Assembly (NCBI RefSeq): GCF_018129025.1
Contig: NZ_JAAEDI010000013.1
Location: 62,001 to 126,000 of the forward strand
Direction: 5' to 3'
DNA length: 64,000 bases
Origin: Neoroseomonas terrae
Lineage (GTDB): Bacteria > Pseudomonadota > Alphaproteobacteria > Acetobacterales > Acetobacteraceae
The notes below the pieces were generated by a model. It saw only the letters and a list, made by a program, of their open reading frames with translations, was not told the DNA's origin and searched no databases. Position 1 is the first letter of the stretch, and every line of letters begins with the position of its first letter. Shown one piece after another: positions 8,654 to 17,212 of this stretch. The position numbers and the translations under genes are program-made.

Positions 8654-9443
8654 GCGGTTGGATCTGGTGCTGAACCCCGTCGCGGCGCTCGGCCGTGCCG
8701 TTCTCTCGGCCTGCCGGACGGTCGGTGCGCTGGCGCTCTTCGCGCTGGAGGGCCTGTCCCATCTGGTGCGGCCGCCGTTCTACTGGCGGCTGTTCCTGCG
8801 CCAGCTCGTCGAGATCGCCTATTTCTCGCTGCCCGTCGTGTCGCTCACCGCGATCTTCACGGGCATGGTGCTGGCGCTGCAATCCTATACCGGCTTCGCG
8901 CGCTTCAATGCCGAAGGGGCCGTTGCGAATGTGGTGGTGCTGTCCATCACGCGCGAGCTCGGCCCGGTCATCGCGTCGCTGATGGTCGCCGGGCGCATCG
9001 GCGCCTCCTTCGCCGCCGAGATCGGCACGATGCGCGTGACCGACCAGATCGACGCGCTGACCACGCTGTCCACCAACCCGATGAAGTACCTGGTCACGCC
9101 GCGCCTGCTCGCCGGCGTGCTCGCCATGCCCTTCCTGGTGCTGGTCGCGGACATACTGGGCGTCATGGGCGGGTGGCTGATCGGGACGACGAAGCTCGGC
9201 TTCAACTCGGCCGGCTATCTCAAGGCGACGATGGATTTCCTGCAGGTGATGGACGTCGTCTCGGGTCTGGTGAAGGCCGCCGTCTTCGGCTTCGTCATCA
9301 CGCTGATGGGCTGCTGGTGCGGCTACAATTCGCGCGGCGGCGCGCAGGGCGTGGGCGCGGCGACGACGACGGCGGTGGTCGCCTCCTCCATCCTCATCCT
9401 CGCCTTCGACTACATCCTGACCGAGATGTTCTTCGCGCGATGA
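8628..9443 (+). CDS. mlaE: MlaE family ABC transporter permease
   Basis: Inner-membrane permease of a phospholipid-trafficking ABC system that maintains outer-membrane lipid asymmetry. About 271 residues from ATG 8628, which overlaps the alr stop by 26 bp; GTG 8634 is a possible alternative. The MlaE signature region is clear: FTGMVLALQ, then RELGPVIASLMVAGRIGASFAAEIG and DQIDALTTLSTNPMKYLV, with five or so membrane spans. It overlaps mlaF by ATGA. No mlaD-type MCE gene follows, unlike the usual operon. Confidence 0.92.
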   Translation: MRVSIGGAERLDLVLNPVAALGRAVLSACRTVGALALFALEGLSHLVRPPFYWRLFLRQLVEIAYFSLPVVSLTAIFTGMVLALQSYTGFARFNAEGAVANVVVLSITRELGPVIASLMVAGRIGASFAAEIGTMRVTDQIDALTTLSTNPMKYLVTPRLLAGVLAMPFLVLVADILGVMGGWLIGTTKLGFNSAGYLKATMDFLQVMDVVSGLVKAAVFGFVITLMGCWCGYNSRGGAQGVGAATTTAVVASSILILAFDYILTEMFFAR

Positions 9444-10216
9444 GCGGCGATACCCCGAAGATCCGCCTGCGCGGCCTGTCCAAGGCCTTTGGTGAGAAGC
9501 GCGTGCTGGACGGCGTCGACCTCGATATCCGGGCCGGCCACGGCATGGTCATCCTGGGCGGTTCCGGTTCCGGCAAATCCGTCACCATCAAATGCATCCT
9601 CGGCCTGATCACGCCCGATGCCGGGACCATCGAGATCGACGGCCAGGACATCCTCGCCATGTCGCGCCGGGACCGCGAGGCACTGAACGACCGCATCGGC
9701 ATGCTGTTTCAGAACGGCGCGCTGTTCGACAGCCTGCCGGTCTGGGAGAATGTGTGCTTCAAGCTGCTGGCGCAGAAGCGCATCACGCGGGCCAAGGCGC
9801 GCGACAAGGCGGCGGAGGTGCTGGCGCAGGTCGGCCTCGCCGCCTCGGTCGGCGATCTCGCGCCCTCGGAACTCTCTGGCGGCATGCAGAAGCGCGTCGG
9901 CCTCGCACGCGCCATCGCGGCACAGCCCGACATCATCTTCTTCGACGAGCCGACGACCGGCCTCGACCCCATCATGGGCGCGGTGATCGATGGGCTGATC
10001 GTGGATGTGGTGAAGCGGCTGGGTGCGACAGCGGTCTCGATCACGCACGACATGGCCAGCGCGCGGCGCATCGGCGACGACGCGGCGATGCTGCACAGGG
10101 GAAAGATCGTCTGGACCGGATCGGCGGCAGTCCTCGGCGACACCGGCAACGCCATGGTGGATCAGTTCGCGCGGGGCGAGCGCGAGGGCCCGATCCAGAT
10201 GGAGTTGCGGCGGTAG
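9440..10216 (+). CDS. mlaF: ABC transporter ATP-binding protein, MlaF type
   Basis: ATPase subunit driving the MlaE permease. 258 residues. Walker A GGSGSGKS (residues 40-47), Q-loop with MLFQNGALFDSL, signature LSGGMQKR, Walker B IIFFDEPTTGLDP and the switch region SITHD are all intact. The FQNGALFDSL sequence after the Q-loop is characteristic of MlaF/Ttg2A ATPases rather than import ATPases. It ends the operon: 6 bp later an opposite-strand lipoprotein gene ends, leaving no room for mlaD here. Confidence 0.94.
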   Translation: MSGDTPKIRLRGLSKAFGEKRVLDGVDLDIRAGHGMVILGGSGSGKSVTIKCILGLITPDAGTIEIDGQDILAMSRRDREALNDRIGMLFQNGALFDSLPVWENVCFKLLAQKRITRAKARDKAAEVLAQVGLAASVGDLAPSELSGGMQKRVGLARAIAAQPDIIFFDEPTTGLDPIMGAVIDGLIVDVVKRLGATAVSITHDMASARRIGDDAAMLHRGKIVWTGSAAVLGDTGNAMVDQFARGEREGPIQMELRR

Positions 10217-10222
10217 CGATCG

Positions 10223-10609
10223 CTACAGCCCGTATGGATTGCCTGGGACAATCCGCGTCATGCTTTCCACCACGCCACCATGGACGGCTTCGAAGACGTC
10301 CCCTTGGCGGTACATCCGGGAGCAGCGGGCTTCGCCATTGCGTACCTCCGGCGCCACTGAACAGACTCCATCGCTGCCCGCGTAGAACCGGCCCGTCATT
10401 GCCATCTGTCCGCGGGGCATGAAGACGACGCCGCGCCGCGTCAGGTCCTCCGCGACATGAATGCGCCAGTTGTTGCCGCCGCCCGACCCGACCAGCGTGT
10501 TGCCGCGGATCGCTGCGAGGTAGTCGTCCGGCGAAACGGACACGCCCTGGGGCGCGGACGCCGCGCAGCCGGCCAGCAGCACGCCAACGCCCAGGATGCG
10601 GAGGGCCAT
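10223..10609 (-). CDS. Small hypothetical lipoprotein
   Basis: 128 residues. The N-terminus is a lipoprotein signal with lipobox LLAGC (Cys about residue 15), so the mature protein is probably anchored in an envelope membrane. The mature part has the pattern GNTLVGSGGGNNWRIHVAEDL, a basic stretch and two cysteines that could form a disulfide, with a predicted beta-rich fold. I do not recognise a family. It converges on mlaF with a 6-bp gap, so it is in a separate unit. Confidence 0.7.
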   Translation of the reverse strand: MALRILGVGVLLAGCAASAPQGVSVSPDDYLAAIRGNTLVGSGGGNNWRIHVAEDLTRRGVVFMPRGQMAMTGRFYAGSDGVCSVAPEVRNGEARCSRMYRQGDVFEAVHGGVVESMTRIVPGNPYGL

Positions 10610-10689
10610 CGAACGGCCTTTCGTTATCGCTCAATCAGAACGATAACGAAATATTCAGGCCCTTCGCAACATTTCCGCGCGTGAGCCGG

Positions 10690-11724
10690 TCAGGCGAAGG
10701 CGGGCGCGCGGACCTCCTGCCTGACCCGCGGCGCAATCTCCTTCATGAACAGCTTCAGCGCCCGCGCCGAGAACTCCGCCGGCATCGGCCCGGTGCGGAA
10801 GCGGACACTCACCCCGCCGATCCCCGTCGCCGCCAGCGTCGTGAAATCCTCCATCACCGTCGCCGGGGACCCGCATTGCAGCGGCGGCGCAGCGGCCTTG
10901 TTCTGGTCCGCCGCCCGCTGCTCGAAGGCCGAGCTCTGCGCCGCGCGATACTGCTGCATCTGCCGGAAATACGGCATGCCGACGTTCTGCGCTTCCTCAT
11001 CCGTCGGCGCGATGATCGCCGTCCGCGACACCCAGGACTCGGCGATCGCGCGGTCGATCCCGGCATCGCTGATCCCAGCCTCGCTCGCCGCCTTGCGGTA
11101 GACGTCGATGTTGTGCGCGGCACCGGCGGCCGTCGCCGCCGCCATGATCACCGGCCGCCCCTGCCTGGCCTGGCCGACCAGTGACGCTTCCGACGCCACG
11201 GACCGCAGCACGGGCGGATGCGGCTTCGTGAAAGGCAGCGGGCGGAGCATCGGGATGTCGATGTTCCAGTACTTGCCTTCGTGCTTCACGGGTTCGCCGG
11301 ACCAGCATTGGAACAGGATCTTCTCGATCTCCTCGAAGCGCTCCTGCGCGCTCGCCGGGTCGACCTGATATCCCTTGTACTCGTGCAGGTTCACCATGCT
11401 GCCGCGGCCGAGGCCGACGATCAGCCGGCCCTTCGACAGATTGTCGATCAGCGCGATCTGCTCGGCCATCCGCAGCGGGTGGTAGAGCGAGGATTGCAGC
11501 ACCGCGAAGCCGATCTTGATGCGCGTCGTCGCCATCGCCAGCGCGGCCGCCATGGTCGGCGGATCGACATAGGCACAGTTGCCGTCGAAATGATGCTCGG
11601 CGAGGAAGACCGCATCCATGCCTTCCGCCTCGGCGAGTTGCGCTTCGCGCACCGCCTCGTGGATGACCTGGGCATCGGCGCCGGGGTTGCGGGATTCATG
11701 AAACAGGAAGACGCCAACGCGCAT
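10690..11724 (-). CDS. LLM-class flavin-dependent oxidoreductase
   Basis: Bacterial luciferase-like monooxygenase, using reduced FMN and oxygen on an unknown organic substrate. 344 residues from ATG 11724, placed by a GGAG site; upstream in-frame ATG codons would add an unlike tail. The order MRVGVFLFHESRNPG, AEGMDAVFLAEHHF, IKIGFAVLQSSLYHPLRMAEQ and GRLIVGLGRGS is the usual group-C luciferase-like pattern. Flanked by a lipoprotein gene and an MFS transporter on the same strand; the transporter may supply or export its substrate, which is inference. Confidence 0.9.
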   Translation of the reverse strand: MRVGVFLFHESRNPGADAQVIHEAVREAQLAEAEGMDAVFLAEHHFDGNCAYVDPPTMAAALAMATTRIKIGFAVLQSSLYHPLRMAEQIALIDNLSKGRLIVGLGRGSMVNLHEYKGYQVDPASAQERFEEIEKILFQCWSGEPVKHEGKYWNIDIPMLRPLPFTKPHPPVLRSVASEASLVGQARQGRPVIMAAATAAGAAHNIDVYRKAASEAGISDAGIDRAIAESWVSRTAIIAPTDEEAQNVGMPYFRQMQQYRAAQSSAFEQRAADQNKAAAPPLQCGSPATVMEDFTTLAATGIGGVSVRFRTGPMPAEFSARALKLFMKEIAPRVRQEVRAPAFA

Positions 11725-11846
11725 GCTGATCTCCAGCGGTCTGTGGCGTGCCTCCCCGACGGCGGCCTTGGCTCGGACAGCCGCTCTTCGTCGGGAGCCT
11801 AAGCCCGCCGATCCGCCAAGACCATCCCCCCACCGGCACCGCCCGA

Positions 11847-13118
11847 TCAGACCGGGAACGGCGTCGTCGCGCGATCCCGCCAACGCATCACCACCATCGC
11901 CGCCGCGGCCTGCACCGCCAGGGCGAGCAGGATCGACGCGCCGCGCGACCCCGACAGGTCCTGCAACAGGCCGAACAGCGCCGGCGCGAAGGCGAAGACG
12001 GCCTGGTTCGTCGCCGTCACCAGGGCCACGACCCGCCCGACATCCCCGCGCGCGAATTCCCGCTGCGCGATCAGCGGCGGCAGCGAGATGAGGTTGCCCA
12101 CGCCGAGCCCGAACAGGACGCAGCCGAGCAGCAGGAGCGGCGCCGACGTCCCGCCCGCCGCGAGGAACGCCGCCGAGCCGGCGACCTGCACCGCGAAGTT
12201 CAGCGCCGCGGCCCGGCGTCGATCGGCCTCGCCCAGCAATCGCCCGAGCAGCGACCGCCCCACCACGGCGCAGGCGGTGGTCAGGCTGACCGCGGCCCCG
12301 GCACCGACTTCGCCGAGTGCTGCGACCAGCAGCGAGAACAGATGCGCGATCAGCCCGATCTGCGCGAAAAGCCCCAGCGCGAAGGCCACCGAGAGCGAGC
12401 GGAACCGCCCGTCGCGCCAGACCGCCCGCCCGGCAGGCAGCGCCGGCCGGTCCGCTGCCGTGGCGCCGGCCGTCCCTACGGCCTCCGCCGCCGCGCCATC
12501 AGGCCGCTGCCCGAGCGATGCCGGCGTCGGCCGCAGCAGCGTCGCCGCGATCCACCACACCGCACCGGCCATGATCGCGCCCCGCAGCGCCGCCGCCGCC
12601 GGGAAGCCCAGTCCCCCGATCAGCAGCGCCCAGAGCGGCGCGAACAGCACGCCGCCGACGCTCGCGCCGTTGAAGGCCATCGACAGCGCCATCGGCCGCT
12701 TCCGGTCGAACCAAGGCGCCACCATGGCGTTGATCGCCGCACCGCTCGTCAGCGCCCAGCCCGCCCCGCTGAGCACCGCCGCCGGGAACAGCATCCAGGC
12801 CGCCGGCGCCAGCGCCCAGGCCACGACACCCAACCCGGCGAGCACCCCGCCCGCCTGCGTCGCCGCGACCAGGCCGAAGCGGCGATGCAGCGCCGGCAGC
12901 CGCGCCACGATCCCGGCTGAAAGCAGGAAGTGCCAAGTGATCGCCGCGGAGATGACCCAAACCGGCCAGCCCCGCCCGTCATGCAGCACATGCAGGAACA
13001 CCGACGGCCCGTAGAAGCCGACGCCCCATGCCAGCACCGCCACCGTGAAGGCGCCCCAGACCACGCGCCAGCCGAAGAAGCCGGCGGTCTCGCGCGGCGC
13101 ATTGTCGAATGTCGTCAT
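11847..13118 (-). CDS. MFS transporter
   Basis: Twelve-span major facilitator, 423 residues from ATG 13118 (start MTTFDNAPRETAGFFGWRVVWG). The first span GAFTVAVLAWGVGFYGPSVFLHVL, the loop between spans 2 and 3, and WFDRKRPMALSMAFNGASVGG near the 4-5 junction resemble oxalate/formate-antiporter-like and monocarboxylate MFS proteins. The substrate is unknown. It is divergent from the AdaA-like gene across 97 bp, so the two promoters share that gap. Confidence 0.9.
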   Translation of the reverse strand: MTTFDNAPRETAGFFGWRVVWGAFTVAVLAWGVGFYGPSVFLHVLHDGRGWPVWVISAAITWHFLLSAGIVARLPALHRRFGLVAATQAGGVLAGLGVVAWALAPAAWMLFPAAVLSGAGWALTSGAAINAMVAPWFDRKRPMALSMAFNGASVGGVLFAPLWALLIGGLGFPAAAALRGAIMAGAVWWIAATLLRPTPASLGQRPDGAAAEAVGTAGATAADRPALPAGRAVWRDGRFRSLSVAFALGLFAQIGLIAHLFSLLVAALGEVGAGAAVSLTTACAVVGRSLLGRLLGEADRRRAAALNFAVQVAGSAAFLAAGGTSAPLLLLGCVLFGLGVGNLISLPPLIAQREFARGDVGRVVALVTATNQAVFAFAPALFGLLQDLSGSRGASILLALAVQAAAAMVVMRWRDRATTPFPV

Positions 13119-13215
13119 CGTGGCTTTCTTCTTCCGTCGCGCCAGAGGTAGTGCGGGCCGGGGAGACGGGCTCGCCGGATCCGGACTCCGTCCCCAACGC
13201 GTGCGGAGAATGGCC

Positions 13216-13782
13216 ATGCTCGATGCCGAAGAATGCGAACGCGCCCGGGTCGGCCGCGATCCCGCCTATGACGGGCGCTTCTTCACCGGCGTGCGGACGA
13301 CCCGCATCTACTGCCGCCCCGTCTGCCCGGTCCGGCCCGCGCAGCCGCGCAACGTCCGCTTCTACCCCTCCGCCGCTGCCGCCGAGATCGACGGCTTCCG
13401 ACCCTGCCTGCGGTGCCGGCCGGAGACCGCGCCCTTCTCCCCGGCCTGGAACGGATCCCGCACCACGGTCGCGCGGGCGCTCCGCCTGATCGAGGACGGT
13501 GCGCTCGACCAGGATGGCGGCTCGATGGAAGCGCTGGCGGCGCGGGTCGGCGTGGGCGGGCGGCACCTTTCGCGCCTGTTCCAGCGCCATCTCGGCGCCA
13601 GCCCTGCGCAGCTCGCGCGAACGCTCCGGGTGCAGCGGGCCAAGCGCCTGCTGGATGGCACCGACCTGCCGATGACCGAGATCGCCGCCCGCGCCGGCTT
13701 TGGCAGCCTGCGCCGTTTCAACGCCGTCTTCGCCGAGACCTACCGCCGGCCACCCACCGCCATACGCCGCGCCAAAAATTGA
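13216..13782 (+). CDS. AdaA-like alkyl-DNA sensor and AraC-type regulator
   Basis: 188 residues. Residues 10-75 are an Ada zinc domain with cysteines 33, 37, 64 and 67 (YCRPVC and CLRC); Cys33 corresponds to the residue that takes a methyl from DNA phosphotriesters. Residues 80-185 are an AraC-type double helix-turn-helix. It ends there, with neither the O6-methylguanine transferase domain of E. coli Ada nor an AlkA glycosylase domain, so it resembles Bacillus AdaA. The start at 13216 has GGAG at a suitable distance; 13210 is too close to it. Expected to activate alkylation repair genes after methylation. Confidence 0.88.
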   Translation: MLDAEECERARVGRDPAYDGRFFTGVRTTRIYCRPVCPVRPAQPRNVRFYPSAAAAEIDGFRPCLRCRPETAPFSPAWNGSRTTVARALRLIEDGALDQDGGSMEALAARVGVGGRHLSRLFQRHLGASPAQLARTLRVQRAKRLLDGTDLPMTEIAARAGFGSLRRFNAVFAETYRRPPTAIRRAKN

Positions 13783-13926
13783 TCCGATCCGTCAAATCGA
13801 CCGGTTCGATCGAATTCTTCGAATAAATCCATTGGACAGAATCCCGGCCTGTCGGCATTGCTGCGCCGCACTCGCTGCAATGCACAAAGACGCCTGTGGC
13901 GACCCGAGAACTCAAGGAGCGCACCG

Positions 13927-14502
13927 ATGCTGACCGTTGGCGACAAGTTCCCCGAATTCGCCCTGACCGCCGTGAAGGGTGGCAAGGAGGGCCTCGGCGG
14001 CCCCGGCGTCTCCTTCACCGAGATCACCTCCGCCTCCGATGCCGGCAAGTGGAAGATCGTCTTCTTCTGGCCGAAGGACTTCACCTTCATCTGCCCGACC
14101 GAGATCGCCGCCTTCGGCAAGCTCGCCGGTGAATTCGCCGACCGCGACGCGGTGCTCTACGGCGCGTCCACGGACAGCGAGTTCGTCCACCTGAACTGGC
14201 GCGTCTACAACGACGACATCCGCGACCTGCCGATCCCGATGCTGGCCGACATCAAGCGTGAGCTGTCGACCGCCCTCGGCATCCTCGACAAGAACGCGGG
14301 CGTCGCGCTGCGCGCCACCTTCATCGTCGATCCGGACGGCACGATCCAGTGGGCCGCGGTGAACGGCCTGAACGTCGGCCGCAACCCGCAGGAAGTGCTG
14401 CGCGTGCTCGACGCCCTGCAGACCGACGAGCTCTGCCCCTGCAACTGGGAGAAGGGCAAGGACGTCCTGAACGCCCAGGAGTTGTTTGAGAAGGCGGCCT
14501 GA
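13927..14502 (+). CDS. ahpC: Peroxiredoxin, AhpC of mycobacterial type
   Basis: Reduces hydrogen peroxide and organic hydroperoxides through a peroxidatic cysteine. 191 residues from ATG 13927 behind AAGGAG. Peroxidatic Cys56 lies in FTFICPTE; two C-terminal cysteines (170 and 172, CPC) match the three-cysteine pattern of the mycobacterial AhpC. That form is recycled by AhpD rather than AhpF, and an ahpD gene follows 140 bp later. The upstream region is AT-rich (about 13783-13840) and likely carries the promoter, but no OxyR box is evident to me. Confidence 0.95.
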   Translation: MLTVGDKFPEFALTAVKGGKEGLGGPGVSFTEITSASDAGKWKIVFFWPKDFTFICPTEIAAFGKLAGEFADRDAVLYGASTDSEFVHLNWRVYNDDIRDLPIPMLADIKRELSTALGILDKNAGVALRATFIVDPDGTIQWAAVNGLNVGRNPQEVLRVLDALQTDELCPCNWEKGKDVLNAQELFEKAA

Positions 14503-14559
14503 CGGCCGCCATCGCGGACGCAGTTAGCCGCCACACCAACCCTAACCGCATCCGCGAAG

Positions 14560-14578
14560 GGGGGGCAGGCAGCCCCCC
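14560..14578 (+). terminator. Short G/C hairpin after ahpC
   Basis: A run of G pairs with GCCCCCC to give a 7-bp stem with a 5-nt loop, 57 nt after the ahpC stop. Probably part of an attenuator together with the next hairpin. Confidence 0.4.
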
Positions 14579-14591
14579 GTAGACCCCCCGG

Positions 14592-14620
14592 TCCCGCGCG
14601 CCCTGGTCGGGCACGCGGGA
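14592..14620 (+). terminator. Hairpin between ahpC and ahpD
   Basis: TCCCGCG at 14592-14598 pairs with CGCGGGA at 14614-14620, and inside it GCCC pairs with GGGC around loop TGGTC: 11 bp with one mismatch. It lies 22 nt before the ahpD start. A partial terminator here would give more ahpC than ahpD transcript; this is inference. Confidence 0.5.
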
Positions 14621-14642
14621 CGTGTTGCTCCCGGAGGCCATG

Positions 14643-15179
14643 ATGTCCCTCGACGCCCTGCGCGCCCGCCTGCCCGAACACGCCAAGGACCTGAAGCTGA
14701 ACCTCGGCTCGCTCGCCACCGAGCCCGTGCTGAACCAGCAGCAGCTCGCCGGCACCTTCGTCGCCAGCGCCATCGCGGCGCGCAATGCCGAGCTCACCCG
14801 TGCGCTCCTTGGCGAATTCGCCCCGAAGCTGTCGCCGGAGGCGCTCGCCGCCGCCAAGGCCGCGGCCGCCATCATGGGCATGAACAACGTCTACTACCGC
14901 TTCACCCACCTGGTCGGTGGCGACTACGCCAACCTGCCGGCGAAGCTGCGCATGAACGTCATGGCGAAGCCCGGCGTGGACAAGGTCGATTTCGAGCTCT
15001 GGTCGCTCGCCGTCTCCGCCATCAATGGCTGCGGCATGTGCATGGAAGCGCATGAGAAGGTCGTCCTCCACGGCGGCCTGTCGAAGGAAGCCGTGCAGGC
15101 CGCGGTGCGCATCGCCGCCGTCGTCCACGCGGTGGCCGGCGTGCTCGACGCCGAGGACGCGGTCGCCGCCGCCGCCTGA
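14643..15179 (+). CDS. ahpD: Alkylhydroperoxidase AhpD (carboxymuconolactone decarboxylase fold)
   Basis: Thiol protein that regenerates AhpC and links it to lipoate/dihydrolipoamide reducing power in mycobacteria. 178 residues from ATG 14643 behind GGAGG. Glu118, Cys130, Cys133 and His137 fall at the same positions as the catalytic residues I recall for the Mycobacterium tuberculosis protein (177 residues), and long stretches such as [11 protein letters not shown] and [14 protein letters not shown] match it closely. Together with ahpC it forms a complete two-component peroxide defence. Confidence 0.95.
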   Translation: MSLDALRARLPEHAKDLKLNLGSLATEPVLNQQQLAGTFVASAIAARNAELTRALLGEFAPKLSPEALAAAKAAAAIMGMNNVYYRFTHLVGGDYANLPAKLRMNVMAKPGVDKVDFELWSLAVSAINGCGMCMEAHEKVVLHGGLSKEAVQAAVRIAAVVHAVAGVLDAEDAVAAAA

Positions 15180-15195
15180 CGCTCCGGTCGGCCCG

Positions 15196-15699
15196 TCAGC
15201 TTCCCGGATCTGACGGGTCCGGCACGGCCTGCGCCTTCAGCCGCTGGCGCATCGCCGCCACGCGCGCGCGGGCCTCCTCCGGCCACACCGTGCGGGCGTC
15301 GTAGAATTCCGGCACGGCCCTCGCCCCTTCCGGCAGCACGACCCAGGGCAGCTTCGTCGAGGTGTAGATGTGGATATCCGGCGGAAACGCCGCCGGGTCA
15401 TCCATCGTGCCGACCCGCACGAAGCGCACGGCGGGCCCGCCCTGCGGATAATGGCTCCAGACCGCGACATGGCAGGCGGGGCATCGTGCGATGAGCTGCC
15501 CGCGCCCGCTCGCGGACGGCGTGTTCACGACCTCGGGCTGCCCGCTCGTCAGCACCACGTCGTCCGCGACGAACAGTGCATTGAGCGCATGCGCGCTGCC
15601 AGTCTCCCGCTGGCACCAGCGGCAATGGCAGGCATGGACGATCAGTGGTGGCCCGCCGATGCGGTACCGCACATGCCTGCAGGTGCATCCGCCTTCCAT
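15196..15699 (-). CDS. GFA family zinc protein
   Basis: Glutathione-dependent formaldehyde-activating (GFA/CENP-V) fold. 167 residues from ATG 15699, preceded by GGGAGG. Zinc ligands are visible as CTCRHVRY (residues 5-7), CHCRWC (about 24-29) and CPAC (about 73-76). Most members are not proven formaldehyde enzymes, so the reaction is unknown. Convergent with ahpD across 16 bp. Confidence 0.9.
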   Translation of the reverse strand: MEGGCTCRHVRYRIGGPPLIVHACHCRWCQRETGSAHALNALFVADDVVLTSGQPEVVNTPSASGRGQLIARCPACHVAVWSHYPQGGPAVRFVRVGTMDDPAAFPPDIHIYTSTKLPWVVLPEGARAVPEFYDARTVWPEEARARVAAMRQRLKAQAVPDPSDPGS

Positions 15700-15857
15700 T
15701 CGTTTCCTCCCACGAGCGTGTCCGTTCCCCGGCGGCCCTAAGTGTCCTCCAACCGCACTCGTCTGCGCCACGCATCTTGACCCCCTTCTTCACCGGGGCG
15801 ACGCTTTCCCCACAGAGCCCGGCCAGCCGGGACCGGGCCGGTTGGAGGAAGCCGCCC

Positions 15858-16742
15858 GTGACCCTCGCGCTCAAGCCGCTGCATCCGCTCTTCGTCGCCG
15901 AGGCGACCGGGATCGACCTGCGCCGCCCCCTCACCCCCCACCAGGTCGACGACATCCACCGCGCCATGGACCGGTACGCCGTGCTGGTCTTCCCCGGCCA
16001 GCCGCTCGACGACGACCAGCAGATGGCCGTCGGCCGCGCCCTCGGTACGCTGGAGACGACGCGCGCGACGGTAGACGCCGACAAGCACCGGCTGAAGCAT
16101 CAGGAGATGAACGACATCTCCAACCTTGACACGGAGGGCAGGCTGCTCGCGGCCGATGATCGCCGGCGGATGTTCAGCCTCGGCAACCGGCTCTGGCACA
16201 GCGACTCATCGTTCAAGTCGACGCCCGCGCTCTATTCCATGCTGCATGCCCGCGTGATCCCGCCCGAAGGCGGAGAGACGGAATTCGCCGACATGCGCGC
16301 CGCGTGGGATGCGCTGGCCGACAGGCAGAAGGCGAAGCTGCGCAGCCTCACCACCTGGCACTCCCTGATCTATTCCCGCGCCCAGCTCGGCTTCGACGCA
16401 TACACGGACGACGAAAAGAAGGCATTTGCCCCCGTCCCGCAGCGCCTCATCCGCCGCCATCCCGGCTCCGGCCGCGTCTCGCTCTACCTTTCCGCCCATA
16501 TCGGCCGCGTCGAGGGGATGCCCGTGCCGGAAGGCATGATGATGATCCGCGAACTGACCGAACACGCGACGCAGCGGCAATTCGTGCATAGCCATACGTG
16601 GCGGCAGCACGACCTGGTCATCTGGGACAATCGCTGCACGATGCACCGCGCGCGTCCCTTCGAGGACAGCACCTACCCGCGCGACATGCGCCGCGTGACA
16701 CTGCAGGACGTGGCACCGACGCTGGAACAGCAGGCGGCGTAG
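15858..16742 (+). CDS. TauD/TfdA family 2-oxoglutarate dioxygenase
   Basis: Fe(II)- and 2-oxoglutarate-dependent oxygenase. 294 residues from GTG 15858 with GGAGG at 15844-15848; an in-frame ATG further up gives a poor N-terminus. The iron triad is His114 and Asp116 (LWHSDSSF) and His263 (MHRARPF), with an arginine shortly after for 2-oxoglutarate. The LWHSDSSF-STPALYSMLHAR run is closer to TfdA (2,4-D dioxygenase type) than to taurine dioxygenase. The substrate is not proven. Single-gene unit followed by intergenic repeat copy A. Confidence 0.9.
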   Translation: MTLALKPLHPLFVAEATGIDLRRPLTPHQVDDIHRAMDRYAVLVFPGQPLDDDQQMAVGRALGTLETTRATVDADKHRLKHQEMNDISNLDTEGRLLAADDRRRMFSLGNRLWHSDSSFKSTPALYSMLHARVIPPEGGETEFADMRAAWDALADRQKAKLRSLTTWHSLIYSRAQLGFDAYTDDEKKAFAPVPQRLIRRHPGSGRVSLYLSAHIGRVEGMPVPEGMMMIRELTEHATQRQFVHSHTWRQHDLVIWDNRCTMHRARPFEDSTYPRDMRRVTLQDVAPTLEQQAA

Positions 16743-16792
16743 CGCGGGTTCCTCGGGGGGCCTTGCCAGTCCCGATATTTCCGCTGTTGCCG

Positions 16793-17018
16793 TTGGAGGG
16801 GCGTTGCCCCTCCAAGCCACCCCAGCAAAGGCCGAAGGGCCTTTGCAAACCTCGACTTGGCGCAGGGCACGGCAGGCGGGAAACGGCGCCGAGACCCGCT
16901 CCTGTGCGCGCAACCGGCTTGGAGGGGCAAACATGCCCTCCATGGCCGGCACCAATAGATTGCGGTCCAGGATGCCCAGCATCCTGGCGGGGTGGTTCGG
17001 AGGGGCAGAGCCCCTCCG
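16793..17018 (-). repeat. Palindromic intergenic repeat, copy A
   Basis: 226-bp composite element, 50 bp after the dioxygenase stop. Left end: 10-bp stem (TTGGAGGGGC with GCCCCTCCAA, 16793-16815), then CCACCCC and a 9-bp stem GCAAAGGCC/GGCCTTTGC (16825-16846). Right end: CCAGGATG/CATCCTGG hairpin, GGGGTGG, then CGGAGGGGC/GCCCCTCCG (16998-17018). A third, imperfect copy of the end hairpin sits at about 16919-16943. It is the reverse complement of copy E in overall order. The rest of the intergenic space (17019-17212) shows nothing recognisable. Confidence 0.85.
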
Positions 17019-17212
17019 ATCTCCAATGGCGGACGTCGTAAAGTGCTCAAGAAGGCCTGCGGAAACCATTACCAGGCCCTGGACCAACGTGGCGTTCTAC
17101 GACGTTGCGGCGGGCGAGACGGGAAAGCCTGCCGTGCCCGGCCTCGCCGAGAGGGATGCCCGTGTCCTGGCAACGTGAGGACCAAAGACAGCGCACAGCC
17201 GCTCCGCCGTCG

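Noticed and set aside
13805-13814. Palindrome TTCGATCGAA upstream of ahpC as a regulator site
   Set aside because: Only 10 bp, in an AT-rich patch where such palindromes occur easily, and it does not resemble a known OxyR site.
17019-17212. Possible small gene between repeat A and the HAD gene
   Set aside because: Open frames there run through the repeat or the HAD gene and lack ribosome-binding sites.
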